From the NCBI RefSeq assembly GCF_932294415.1, contig NC_065543.1:1996976-2060975 (forward strand): a DNA stretch of 64,000 nucleotides. Direction: 5' to 3'. A program made the translations under genes and the position numbers. Position 1 is the first letter of the stretch; each line of letters begins with the position of its first letter. This document shows positions 32,339-44,600 of this stretch, in pieces. The notes below the pieces were generated by a model, which saw only the letters and a list, made by a program, of their open reading frames with translations, was not told the origin of the DNA and searched no databases. The DNA is from Quercus robur (Eukaryota > Streptophyta > Magnoliopsida > Fagales > Fagaceae).

Positions 32339-34920
32339 ATGGCTTATAGTGCCAAACTTGTCATAGCTTTACTTCACATATTTGCTTGGTCATTTCTGGA
32401 CATTCTTGAAATAAGCAATGGCACAGAGACTGATATCTACTGCTTGAGGTCGATTAAAGAGTCACTAGAAGACCCCCTTTTTTTTTTTTTTTTGATACAA
32501 GATAGAATTCTACTCTAGCCTAATTTAAGTGTATATATGTGTGAAGCTCCCTCCTAGAGACTTGAACCCCGGCTCTTGCCCCCCACACTCCACAAGCACT
32601 TATACTTGTAGAGTGACCATCGCACCAAGGGTGTGCGGTGGTGAGTCACTAGAAGACCCTTACAACTACTTCAAATCATGGAATTTCAGCAACAACACGG
32701 AAGGTTTCATTTGTGAATTTGTTGGGGTTGAATGCTGGAATTCTGACAAAATAGAAGTATTAAATATCAAGTTGAAGAACATGGGGCTAAAGGGCCACTT
32801 TCCTAGGGAAATCGAGAATTGCTCATCGATGAGGAGTCTGGACCTGTCAGGTAATGAGCTTACAGGCACCATACCATCTGACATATCTATGTTGCTCGGG
32901 TTCGTGACCTCCCTTGATCTATCATCCAACAATTTTGCTGGTGAAGTCCTTAAGAGCATAGTGAATTGCATCTATCTAAATTTCCTTCGACTTGACAACA
33001 ACCAGCTAACAGGATTTATCCCTCCAGAAATTAACCAGCTTCAGAGACTCAGCAATTTTAGTGTTGCTAACAATCTCTTATTAGGGCCGGTGCCTGTGTT
33101 TTTCGATCTTACCATTCCTGCAGAGAGCTGTGCAAATAATCTGGAACCTTGTCCTAAGAAGTTTATTGTTCTATTCAAAGAAGGATTTTTGATAGGCTGG
33201 GTTTCTGAAATGGTCTTACTAGTAGTTGTTATGTTTCTAAGATTACTTGTGAAGAAGGCTACAAACAAGATGATCAAGAAAATAATGAAAGAAGCAATTG
33301 GAGGAAACCAAGGGTCTTTCACTAATGGAAAAAACAAGAACATGATGATGGTAATCTCTTTCAACTTTTTTGTTTATATTTTCAAGTTTCTGTTATTGGC
33401 AACATGATTTCGAAAGACTATTTCAAATGATAAAACAATTAGAATATTTGTCTTGTTTAATATTGAAAGATCATCCTTACTGTCTGCTTCCCTCCCCTCT
33501 CTGAAAAATTATCTTACAAGAGGAGTGCCTTATGAGACGGGATTTATTATCTCATGCATCAATCATATAAAATGCCTCTCCCACATAAGTGTGGATCTCA
33601 CAAGCATGGAACTCATCTCTACGTGAAAGGGGTGTTGTATGCAATTGTTACTCAATATACCACCTCCATGAGACTGTCACTAAATACTTTCTCTTCAATG
33701 TGCAACATATAGGTAGGGCAACTCGTACAACCGCTTAAAATAAACATCAATGCTAAATTTTGTTATAAATTTTGATTAGCACTAATGCAAAATGGCAAAT
33801 GATTTGATCCATAGATTTCTCAAATGGAGGGAATGGTTACAAGAATGAGCTTTACAGAAATTAGTGACGTGACTGGCAATTTCAACACACACAAAGTTAT
33901 TGGATTGGGAAAGATTGGGACCATGTACAAGGCAGTGCTTCCAAATTGTTGGCCTCTTGCGGTTAATAGGCTAAATAATGATCAATCTTATGAGAAACAA
34001 TTCCTATCTGAGCTATCAGTTCTGAGTACATTGAGACATGATAACCTCGTTCCCCTCTTGGGATATTATAGCGAACAGACGAGAAACTTCTGGTGTACAA
34101 ATATATATTGCATGGCAACCTTTATGATTGGCTACATGTAGGAGAAGGAGAACACAAAGATAAGATCTTGGAATGGCCTTTGAGGACTAAAATTGCGATT
34201 GGGATAGTAGGAGCCCTAGCATGGCTTCACCATAAGTATGATTTCTAAGTCGTCCATCTCAACTTGGATTCAAACTCAATCTTATTAGATAAGAATTTTG
34301 AGCCCAAGATATCAAATTTTGGTGGGGAAAAAATATCAAGTTCTGGAGGGGTAATGTTCATGAATTCAAATGTCATTGACACAAGCAATAGCTCTTTTGT
34401 AGACAATGGGGTATGGGAGTTGGGTTTTGTTAAAAATGATGTCTATGACTTTGGAATTCTACTTCTTGAGCTAATTACAAGGAAGGAACCCATTGAAATT
34501 AATAGTTATTCGTATGGTTTGAATGGGAGTTTGTCTGATTGGATAATTCACCTTTTGAGCGGTTCTTCTGATCTTTGCAATGTCATTGATAATTCTTTGA
34601 TTGGCAGAGGATTTGATGGTGAAATCTTTGAGTTAATTAGAATTGCATGTACTTGTCTTAACCCCATCCCTAGTCAAAGGCCAACAATGCTTGAATTGTA
34701 CAATACAATAAGTACTTTTGGGAAGAAAGATGGAATCACAAATGATTCTGAGATATTGATGCAACCTAAAATTGCTATTGCAAGCAACTCAATTGAAATC
34801 AATACAATAGGTACTTTTGGGGAGAGATATGGCATCACAAATGACTCTGAGATATTGATACAACTTGAAATTACTATTGCAAGTAGCTCAAATGAAATCG
34901 TTGAGGAAGAAATTGCATAG
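32339..34920 (+). pseudogene. Locus C: LRR receptor-like kinase pseudogene with a SINE in exon 1
   Basis: Exon 1 (32339-33350) starts with a D-like signal peptide (MAYSAKLVIALLHIFAWSFL) but is interrupted after ESLEDP by an antisense SINE (32476-32642). The LRR part downstream is readable (LDLSGNELTGTIP, LRLDNNQLTGFIP). About 12 codons around the LCGAPLEPC motif are missing near 33140. The donor is GTAATCTCTT at 33351, and the acceptor ATCCATAG gives an exon 2 start at 33815. Exon 2 has a one-base loss near 34080 relative to D (frameshift) and a stop at 34246 where D has Arg. The later part (34264-34920) is open, with NFG in place of DFG and the duplicated tail. The gene is dead several times over; the SINE alone would disrupt it. 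Confidence 0.88.
32476..32642 (-). mobile_element. Au-like tRNA-derived SINE in exon 1 of locus C
   Basis: It is antisense to the gene: the T run at 32478-32493 is the A tail. On the minus strand it starts ACCACCGCACACCCTTGGTG, followed by a B-box-like GGGGTTCAAGTC. The 17-bp GAGTCACTAGAAGACCC flanks it (32459-32475, 32643-32659). Gene D has the uninterrupted site at about 44717. An open reading frame that seems to start at 32529 begins inside this SINE and is an artefact. Confidence 0.88.
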
Positions 34921-34979
34921 ACCCATTGAAGCATGGCATACAAAGTGTAGCTTTCACATTTCAAAATAAATGTAACATA

Positions 34980-35789
34980 CAGGGGCGGAGTTGTGTTGAA
35001 GGGTGGGAGGGCCATGGCCCCCCTAAAATTTTGAATTTAAAAAAAAAAATTATATATATATAATTATTTTAATGTTTTCAAAATTCAGTCTGTAAAAATA
35101 AGAGTTCCCCCCCCCCTCCCCCACCCCAAAATATTTGAATTAGTCCAATGATGCTCTTAAAAATAATAATTGGTCTAATAGTAATAAAGATATAACTTTA
35201 TTTTTCGCAACTTTATTTTTTATTATAAAATGTGCTCTTATATCTGTTAAATATTTGATAAAGTTTGGCATCAAACTTGTTTGAATCTATTTTTTTTAAC
35301 CCGTTATGTGGCAATTAATAAGTCATTGGCTCATTAAAAAAATCTTGTCATTAAAACTATACATGAAATGTGTCTTTAGTTGCCACATAATAGGTTAGAG
35401 TAAGATAGTTTCAAATATGTTTGGAGACTAATTTATTCCTCCAAGTTTTGGATCATTCATATTTTTGAAAATTTCATTAGTTCAATTGAAAGATTTTTTA
35501 CTTACTTTAGTATAAAATTTGATAATTTATATTTAAAATGAAATTTTCTAAGAATTTCACTATGAAAATGGAAAAAATAAATTTTATTTTATGAAAGATC
35601 ACCATCAAACATAATTTTTATTGAAAATACTAAGCTCTATTTTTTTTTCTGAGTGCGTGTATATATATAACTTATCAAATAAAAATGTGTGTATATGTGT
35701 GTGTGTGTGTGTATGTGAGAGTTGTCTTGATACATATATTAGTGCCGCAACTTTGCCCACCCAAACAAAAATTCTTGGCTCCGCCCCTG
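34980..35789. mobile_element. Non-autonomous hAT element
   Basis: The ends are CAGGGGCGGAGTTG and, inverted, CAGGGGCGGAGCCAAG. The 8-bp GTAACATA is on both sides (34972-34979, 35790-35797). The uninterrupted GTAACATATTTGCTG is seen after A (2956) and D (48257). The interior is AT-rich with a C run (35107-35125) and a TG microsatellite (35688-35712). There is no transposase. Confidence 0.88.
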
Positions 35790-36620
35790 GTAACATATTT
35801 GCTGTCCCAAACGTTATTTGGGTTAAGTTTTCTTAATTTAGTCTTTTTCTGCCCTTCACTGTCTTTTTGTTATCTTTATGCCCTGAAATAAGATTATAAA
35901 AAAAGAAAAAAAAAATATTCTAGAGGTTTCGGAGCCACTGCAGTAGGAAGGGGAAACCGGACATTTGTTGAGGTTACAAAGAGAGACTAGTTGTATAAAT
36001 GTTTTGCAAGTAGACTTTTGTAATTGGTACTTCCAGTAAATTTTCTATGCAATTGGATACTGGAGTGGTTTTTCTTTGAAGGAATTCTTCATTGGTTTTC
36101 CATTTGTCAAAACATTGTGCTTGGTTATTGTTTACTACTTTGTGCACTGGGTACAACTTAAAAAGAAAAAAAAAAAAATTTATCTTCATGTGTATGGAAT
36201 TCCGAATAAATTTGTTTGATCTATCAATAAATCCGCTATATTATTATTTGAGGTGAAAATAGAATTTTCCATTTGGTATTAAATAAGATTTTTTCAACAT
36301 TATAAATCACAAAAAGGATTTGAACATAAAGCCCCTTTTCAATAAACTTAACCCTGCCTACGAAGTTCTGTTGATTAAAAACTTTGAGGATAAATACGAA
36401 TAGGAACAAAAGAAAACAATTGCACAAAACCAACAGTCCTTTCAGTGTATGCACTCACACAATTTTTGGACAGCATTAATTTGACAGCATTGTTTATTGA
36501 CTTCGTGTTCCATGCACTGGAGTCTTAACTAGCGTTCTTCACGGTGCAATGACTTGGAAAATTAGACTCAGCAACTACTTTTGGAAAATTACTTATTTAG
36601 TAGTTTAGAGTCTTTAGACT

Positions 36621-36742
36621 GAAAAATTATTGAGTACTTCGGAGTACTATAAATGCGTACTCTCTCCTCTTACATGAATTATAAGTCCTATCATAAATTT
36701 AATTAGTGAGACCCACAATTATTTTAGACTCAATAATTTTCC
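36621..36742. mobile_element. hAT-like MITE, relative of 8670-8826
   Basis: The left GAAAAATTATTGAGTACTTC and the right CAATAATTTTC are inverted copies, and GGAGTACTATAAATGCGTAC matches the element at 8670. The matching sites at 3690 and 49086 lack it. The exact target duplication is unclear. Confidence 0.6.
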
Positions 36743-36891
36743 ACTTGACTTCAATTTTTATATATTCTTTGAAGCCCAAGAAATAATGGAAATGATCTAT
36801 TTTCCAATCTGAAATTTCCTGGAAAGGATTATTTTAGACCATAATACATATGCTCTAGGCATTTTTTGAGTTTTTAATGCCAAACAGCCCA

Positions 36892-36990
36892 CCACCGCCA
36901 CTTCTAGGCGAGCTGGTACCCGGTTTGTAAGGAACCCATTATTTGGAGGTTCGAGCCTCCGCATTTACCAAGCAAAAAAAAAAAAAAGAA
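36892..36990 (+). mobile_element. Short tRNA-derived SINE
   Basis: About 85 bases plus an A tail, with an A-box-like GCGAGCTGGTACCC and a B box GGTTCGAGCC. The 13-bp GCCAAACAGCCCA flanks it (36879-36891, 36991-37003), and the empty site is at about 3833. It is not a working tRNA gene: it has no acceptor stem and ends in poly-A. Confidence 0.85.
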
Positions 36991-37508
36991 GGCCAAACAG
37001 CCCAAGGCGGGTGTATCTAATGGACTGCTTTTCTGGGTCGAAAGCCTTGAATGAGACTTTCTGAATTCAGCTCACTCTTTCCTTACTTAGCCCAAAGTAC
37101 CAAAAAAAACAAAGAAAAAAAAAAAAAAAAGGCCTAAAAGCTTTGAATTTCACAAACGATTCGGATAGGTTTCGGAATGTGATCTTACTATCAAAGCTTC
37201 TAGCTGTAATAGTTTTTGCATTTGCACATGATTTGGTGATTTCTTCAATGACCAGTACAGTACAGTACTACTCCATCATCCACAGTTTTTCGAAAACAAC
37301 TCCACCGACACCGTCCAATATAATCTCATAGACTCGGATCTTCTTTGTTCCCTAGTCCCATCAAACCAACCAAAGTAAACCGGGTCCATCTGAACAACTA
37401 AGTTAGACTGATACCTTCCCCTTTTTCCTTTGCGCTTTTGAAAATCGAGCATAACGAAATGATTTTTCTTGTTTGATTTGAGATTCATTGCTTTTTAACA
37501 ATAAAATA

Positions 37509-37899
37509 TAGGACAAAGTTAGCTTATAACTATATTTAATATTTTCTTATTAGATGTGAATCTTGTAACTATAAAATATATGACAAAGATTGTTTATAAC
37601 TCCATTTAATAATTTTTTTATTAGACGTGAATTTTAACTGATTCACATTTCAAAGATCAATAGCTATGTTATCAATCAAATGTTTAAATTTTAAGATTTT
37701 ACAATTTAAAATTATGCATAAAAATAAGTTTATAAATTAAATAGTAAATAAAATCTGATTGACATGTGTGTTAAGAATATAAAGAAAATGCAGTTTAATA
37801 ATTAGATTTTCAAAATATGTAACTGTGTTGCTATGTTAATATTTTAGTGAGAATTATAGTCAATGACTACAAACTAGTTTATAACTAACCTTTGTCCTA
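37509..37899. mobile_element. MITE with TAGGACAAAG termini, copy 2
   Basis: Same element and same place as 4272-4654 in the duplicated flank. The ends are TAGGACAAAG and CTTTGTCCTA. Confidence 0.6.
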
Positions 37900-38195
37900 T
37901 AATATATCGGTAGCCATCTGTTTTAAGTTTAGGTTGATGTCCAATTCTAAAATCCAAACTTGACATTCAAAATTAAATTGGAGTCTTAAAAGGCTAACCA
38001 TGAACGGCAGCTTGGCCCAACACACATGACTGCTTTTCAGAAAAACAGAACAAATCTAGATGTCATCATTTTCACTTTTTAGGATTGTGGCCAACACTGA
38101 CTCAGTAATTGACTGTTTGTAAGAAGAAAATGTCGTTATAGCCTTTTAGGTAATCTAATTAATAATAATTTTATTATTATAGAGTTTAACCTATG

Positions 38196-38527
38196 TGTTG
38201 TGCAGATAGCACCCCAGGACTCAAATCAATAATAGTAAATAAGCGGAAATTAAATAACAAACACACACAATAGAACACAAGAATTTACGTGGTTCGGCAA
38301 ACTGCCTACCTCCACGGAGACGACGGAGAAATTTCACTATAAAATTAGGGAGATACAATAGTACACAATAACACTCTCAAGAAATCCAAATCCTAATACA
38401 CCCTAACTCTCTCTCACCCACAAGACAAGAAAACTCTATTCTTTTTCTTCTGCGGCTGCTGCTAGGGTTTTAGGAATTACTCTAATTCTCTCTATGTATT
38501 TTTTTTTTTTTGTTCAACCCAAACCTA

Positions 38528-38558
<31 letters not shown>

Positions 38559-38676
38559 GTCGGCTATTACTAGGAGATACATTCCTAGTTGTATTCGGTT
38601 TCCTAATACTACTTGTATTTGATTTAGAAAACCAAATTGGGCTTTGGCAATTCAAGCCACACGGCCCACATCAACA
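38196..38676 (-). repeat. Left LTR of the copia element
   Basis: The 3' LTR in the element's orientation. It includes a (TA)n run (38528-38553) and a T run whose lengths differ from the other copy. Confidence 0.9.
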
Positions 38677-41600
38677 AATCTCCACCTTGGCTTGAATTGA
38701 TCAAGCTACACTAGCAAACTCCTCCATCGCCTCCACCTTAGCCCTTTAGGGCTCACAAGCTACAAACACCAATCAAGTCCAAGCAGTGCTTGAACTTGTC
38801 TGTGGGAACCGGCTTTGTTAACATATCAGAGGCATTCTCACTAGTGAGAACCTTCGACAAAGAAATATCACCGGATGAAACCCATTCTCTGATCTTGTGA
38901 TACCGCACAGCAATATGCTTTGTTCTTACACGATATACCTGATTCTTCGCCAAATGAATTGCACTCTGACTATCACAATGTAGCACCATGCTATCCTACT
39001 TGAAACCAAGCTCATTAACCAGTCCACTAAGCCAAACGGCTTCTTTTCCTGCCTCTATCATCGCCATATATTTTGCTTCTGTAGTGGATAAAGCAACTAC
39101 ATCTTGTAGTGTCGACTTCTAGCAAATTGGGCCACCAGCAAACCTAAACACATAGCCTGTCGTGGACTTTCTAGAATCAAGGTCCCCTGCATAGTCAAAA
39201 TCCACATAACCCACAGCTTCTGTACTAGCTCTCTGATCAAATAGGATATCGAAATCACGAGTGCCTGTAAGATATCGAAAGATCCACTTTACTACATTCC
39301 AATGCTCTTTGCCTGGATCTGCCATATACCTACTAACCACACTGACTGCATGAGAAATATCAGGCCTTGTGCACACCATCAAATACATAAGACACCCAAC
39401 TGCATTTGCATATGGCACTTTAGACATATACTCTGACTCCTCATTTGAACTTGGACACAACTGTGAGGATAGTTTAAAATGGGCAGAAAGTGGTGTACTA
39501 ACAGGTTTTGCATCAAGCATACTAAACCTCTCTAACACCTTCTTAAGATATCCCTTCTGAGATAACCATAATTTACCAGCCCTTCTATCTCGGTGAATTT
39601 CTATCCCAAGAATCTTCTTGGCAGCTCCAAGATCCTTCATGTCAAATTCACTACTCAACAAAGACTTCAACTTCACAATTTCTTGCTTACTCTTTGCAGC
39701 TACTAACATGTCATCAACATATAGAGCAAGAAATATATAAGAGCCATCAGCAAGTACTCTAAAATAAACACAACAATCATACTCACAACGCATGTACCCA
39801 TGTGTGACCATGAATGAATCAAACCGTTTATACCATTGCCTGGGAGACTGCTTCAAGCCATATAATGATCTCTTCAATAGACAAACATAATCTTCCTTGC
39901 TAGGTTCTTTGAAGCCTTCGAGCTGTTGCATGTAAATCTCTTCTTCTAAATCTCCATGGAGGAATGCAGTCTTCACATCTAGCTGCTCTAACTCCATGTC
40001 ATGCATTGTCACAAATCCTAGGATTACTCGAATTGAGGTGTGCTTCACAACTGGTGAAAAAATCTCATTATAATCAATTCCTTCTCTCTGTGAGTAACCC
40101 TTTGCCACTAACCGTGCCTTGAATTTTTCACCTTCCTTTTCTGACAATGCTTCTTTCTTACGGAATATCCACTTGCAACCAATAGCCTTCTTTCCCTTGG
40201 GCAATTTCACTAATTCCCAAGTCTTATTCTTCTGTAGTGACTCCATCTCTTCTGACATTGCTACAAGCCATTTATCATTGTCTTTCCTATTTGTAGCCTC
40301 CTTGAAAGTGAATGGATCTCCACCGCTGGTTACGAGAGCAAAACTAACCATGTCTTCAAAGCCATATCTCTGTGGTGCTTTGTGAACCCGCTTCTCTCTA
40401 CCTTTAGCAATTGAATAAGACTCTTCTTGTTGCTGCTGTGGATCAATCTCAACATCACCCTTATCATTAGGTGAACTATTCTCGCCAAGCTCCACCTCAA
40501 CAGTTAATTTCTCTTGTGGACTATCATCACATGTCTCTGCTTCATTCTATTTCAACATAAAGGCTTCATCAAATATGACATCTCTGCTGGTCACCGTTTT
40601 CTTTGAGATTGGATCCCAAAGCCTGTAGCCTTTAACACATTTTTCAAAACCAAGAAATACACATTTTCTTGACTTCGAATCCAATTTAGAACGCTCTCCA
40701 CTCTGCACATGCACATAAGCTGGACAACCAAAGATTTTTAGACTTGAATAATCAACTGGTTTACCTGACCAAACCTCTTCTGGAATCTTGAAATCAATGG
40801 CTGAAGATGGAGATCTATTAATAATGAAGCTTGCTGTGTTAACTATCTCTGCCCAGAACACTTTAGGCAACCCTGCATTCAATCTCATGCATCTGGCTCT
40901 TTCTGCTAAGGTTCTGTTCATTCTCTCTGCAACCCCATTCTGCTGTGGAGTTCCTTTAACTGTGAAGTGACGAGTAATGCCTTCTAATTCACAAAATCTT
41001 ATGAATTCTTTATCTCTATACTCTAGTCCATTATCTGTTCTAAGGTATTTTATTTTCCTGCCAGTCTGATTCTCAACCTGTGCTTTCCACCTTTTAAATA
41101 TGCCAAACACATCAGACTTATGCTTCATAAAATAAATCCATACCTTTCTAGAGTAGTCATCAATGAAACTGACGAAATACTGAGCACTGCTATGAGAAGA
41201 AACTGATACTGGACCCCAAACATCTGAATGAATGTAGTCAAGAACACCCTTACTTGTATGAGAGCCTGTCTTGAAACTGACTCTATGCTGCTTCCCATAC
41301 ACACAATACTTGCAGAAGTCTAGCTTGCATGTCTTCACCCCTTTCAATAAATTTCTCTTGTGCAACTCTAACATACCACGTTCACCAATATGGCCAAGTC
41401 ACATATGCCATAATTTTGTGTCGTCAGTGCTGGACTCCACCGGAGTGGTGACTGCAACTCTTCCTACAACAGTGTTCCCAATCAATCTGTAAAGCGTGCT
41501 TATTTTCTGTCCCTTCATCACCATCAAAGCACCTTTGGTAATCTTCATGATTCCACCCTTTAATGAGTATGAATAACCCAAATCATCCAATACTCCTAAA

Positions 41601-42748
41601 GAAATTAAATTCTTTCTAAGATCTGGAACATGTCTGACATTACTAAGAACTCTCACAACTCCATCAAACATCTTGATCTTCACGGTACCAATCCCAATAA
41701 CTGGGCATGTAGCATCATTACCCATTTGGACCATACCACCGTTGTAAGGCTTATACGTGTCAAACCAATCTTTCTTTGGAGTCATATGATATGAGCATGC
41801 TGAATCTAAAACCCAAGATTCCAATAAAACATTGTTACTTGATGAGACTGAAAGTAAATCTGCACCAACTTCACTGTCATCTGATGTTTCTTCAGCAACA
41901 CTAGCTGATTCTAGGGGCTTCTTTCCATTCTTCTTCTCCTCTAAATGCTCTTTCAACTCTTTACACTGATTCTTGTAGTGCCCTTTCTTGTGACAATAAA
42001 AGCACTCTACATCTTTCTTTGCACGTGATTTAGACTGTGATCTGTTCCTGTTGGAGTTTCGTCCTCTTGACCTGCTTCTACCCCTATTGCTTGACTCAGA
42101 CTTTACAATAAGTCCATCAGCCTGAGAACCATCGCAATCTTGCTTCATCTTTATATGTGACAAAAGAGCACTGGTCACTTCCTCGAGTACTATAGTCTCT
42201 TTCCCGTACATCAACGTAGTTACTAGATGATCAAAAGAAGTAGGAAGCGATGCTAATAAGAGTAACGCTTTATCTTCGTCCTCATAATTCACCCCAAAAC
42301 TTGACAGTTGGGTGTTCAACATGTTAAACGTGTTGAGATGCTCCAACAGATCAGAACCCTCCTGCATATGCAAACTATACAGTTGCTTCTTCACGTACAA
42401 CTTGTTCGTCAGATTCTTTCTCATATAAAGACCTTCTAGTTTTTCCCAAACCTCCTTTGCGGTCTTTGCTTCTAGGATGTTGTGAATGACCTCATCACCT
42501 AGGTTAAGACGAATAGCGCTAGCTGGTTTCTCATCCATCTCTACCCATTCTACATCCTTCATCGTTTCCAGTTTCTTCTCCTTCCCAAGTATGGCCTTAT
42601 GAACTCCTTGTTGAATTAGGAGATCCTTCATCCGCCTTTGCCAAAGTGAAAAATTTCCCTTACCACAAAACTTCTCTACATCATTCTTTGTGCTTGACAT
42701 CTTTACTGTATTCAAAGGATTGAATCCTAACCTTGCTCTGATACCACT

Positions 42749-43220
42749 TGTTGTGCAGATAGCACCCCAGGACTCAAATCAATAATAGTAAATAAGTGGA
42801 AATTAAATAACAAGCACACACAATAGAACACAAGAATTTACGTGGTTCGGCAAACTGCCTACCTCCACGGAGACGACGGAGAAATTTCACTATAAAATTA
42901 GGGAGATACAATAGTGCACAATAACACTCTCAAGAAATCCAAATCCCAATACACCCTAACTCTCTCTCACCCACAAGACAAGAAAACTCTATTCTTCTTC
43001 TTCTGCGGCTGCTGCTAGGGTTTTAGGAATTACTCTAATTCTCTCTATGTATTTTTTTTTTTTGTTCAACCCAAACCTAATATATATATATATATATTAT
43101 AGGTCGGCTATTACTAGGAGATACATTCCTAGTTGTATTCGGTTTCCTAATACTACTTGTATTTGATTTAGAAAACCAAATTGGGCTTTGGCAATTCAAG
43201 CCACACGGCCCACATCAACA
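42749..43220 (-). repeat. Right LTR of the copia element
   Basis: The 5' LTR in the element's orientation, next to the primer-binding site. It ends CACATCAACA before the target duplication CTATG. Confidence 0.9.
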
Positions 43221-43225
43221 CTATG

Positions 43226-44600
43226 GTATATGCTTCTAATGATTATACTCTTTATCATCAAACCAAGATATCAATCAATTTTTTTGTATAGGTGAGAATT
43301 GAATCCCAAATTTCTTATTCAACCATAACAAATTTTACCAATTAAGCTAACTAAAACCCATCAAATGAGTAATAATTGATGTCTACATTAACTCCGTGAT
43401 TGACACCAAAAAAAAAAAAAAAAAAATTGGGGTAACAGAACAAAAACAAAAAAATGTTGCAGCTTTTTCTTGGCCAAAAGAAAACGAAAATAGGCATGTT
43501 CATCTCGGAAAATGCAAGGAACCGCCCTTTTCTTGTTCTTATTTTATACCCAAGATTAACATATTGAATATTTTGCTAAATTGATATTTCGATAAAAAAT
43601 AATAATTTAGAGTTTCAATTGTGCTGGATCTCTATTGATTTAATATTTTGGGGCATTCTTGAACATGGAAAAAATGCAAACATGCACATTTTTTTTCTTT
43701 TTAAAAAATTAGTTATCATTTTACATTCTTAGCAAATTTAAAAATTAAATAAAAAAAAATTGGCGCTTTTTGTTACTTTAATAGAGGCCTTAAAATCTTC
43801 ATAAAAAAGTTTGGACAAATTGGGGGAACTAAGTTGCCTAGGGTTTAAGCTACCACTGCCCAAACCTGATATGGTCCATAACCTGATAAATCTGATCTGA
43901 ATCCAACTTGACCTAACTTGTTTTAGGTTAATTCACGAGAAAGTATTTGGTAGCAAATGATAATACCATGTCAGCAATATTAAAATCAAATAAGTGCGAG
44001 ACATTTTAACAAAAAATAACTAACCCACTAACACATGTTAGTAGGTAGTTATTTTTACACGACTCTTGTTTATTGAAATTTGATCTAGATAATGCGATAT
44101 TATTTGATATAAAATACTTTTTCCTACTTTACATATTTGCTTGGTCATTTTTAAGCACTTAGACAATTATTTGGATAATCTCATAGAAGTTTAGTTTAAA
44201 TGACTAATTTGACTGAGCATTGTTTATTGACTTCTTTTCAATGAGCTGAAGTTGCTACTTGAAGGGGCATTAAGTTCGACTTCCGGATTCCGGACTTTCG
44301 ACTACCGTTCTTTATGGTGCATGACTTGGAAAAATGGACCCAGCATTTTCATTTTACTTTTTGACCTCTGACTCAGCAATTACTTTTTTACGTTCCTCCA
44401 AAAAAACAAGGGCTCAAATTTCGGCCATTTCTTCCGAAACACTTTTTCTTATATGTTCTTCGAGAATTAAAGAATTAACGTGTGTGATCAATTTTCCAGT
44501 TTGAAATTTCTTGAAAATGATTGTTTTGATATTTCTCTATAACTCGTTATGTACAATCCTTTCTACCTCTTGAGTATTCTTACTAAACACTCAGAAGCAA
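43226..44600. repeat. Promoter-side flank of gene D
   Basis: Continuation of the duplicated flank, colinear with 31225-32338. It starts in the second half of the SINE split by the copia element, and has the promoter-like block at 43512-43548. Then come about 1 kb without a gene, with CTCTATAAC about 60 bases upstream of the ATG. A 250-base segment (about 44265-44525) with GACTTGGAAAAATGGACCC resembles the intergenic stretch near 3627 and is absent upstream of C. Confidence 0.65.
43512..43548 (+). promoter_or_regulatory. Conserved promoter-like block, gene D
   Basis: ATGCAAGGAACCGCCC then CTTATTTTATACCC. It is about 1050 bases upstream of the D start codon. Either the 5' leader is long or spliced, or transcription begins nearer, for example from CTCTATAAC at about 44535. 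Confidence 0.4.

Larger units (their letters stand above)
35798..38190. repeat. Duplicated intergenic flank, copy 2
   Basis: Colinear with 2960-4920. No gene is seen. Insertions relative to copy 1 are a hAT-like MITE relative (about 36621-36742) and a SINE (36892-36990); the older MITE at 37509-37899 is shared. It continues at 43226 after the copia element. Confidence 0.8.
38196..43220 (-). mobile_element. Ty1/copia element, Tork/Tnt1-like, nearly whole
   Basis: LTRs are at 38196-38676 and 42749-43220 (TGTTG...CAACA), with the 5-bp duplication CTATG on both sides (38191-38195, 43221-43225). It reads on the minus strand: primer-binding site TGGTATCAGAGC beside the right LTR, gag with a zinc knuckle (CFYCHKKGHYKNQC), protease (DSACSYHMT), integrase (about 40.6-41.3 kb, GTPQQNGVAERMNRT), reverse transcriptase (YVDDMLVA) and RNase H, then a purine tract AAGGTGGAGATT beside the left LTR. 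The LTRs differ by only a handful of substitutions plus microsatellite length, so it is young. It has about three interruptions and is treated as a fossil. It lies inside an old SINE between loci C and D. Confidence 0.92.

Noticed and set aside
32529-33407. An LRR protein starting at 32529
   Set aside because: The first about 38 residues are translated SINE sequence; the ancestral start is at 32339.
36900-36975. A tRNA gene (good B box GGTTCGAGCC)
   Set aside because: No acceptor stem pairing, an A tail and a 13-bp target duplication show a SINE.
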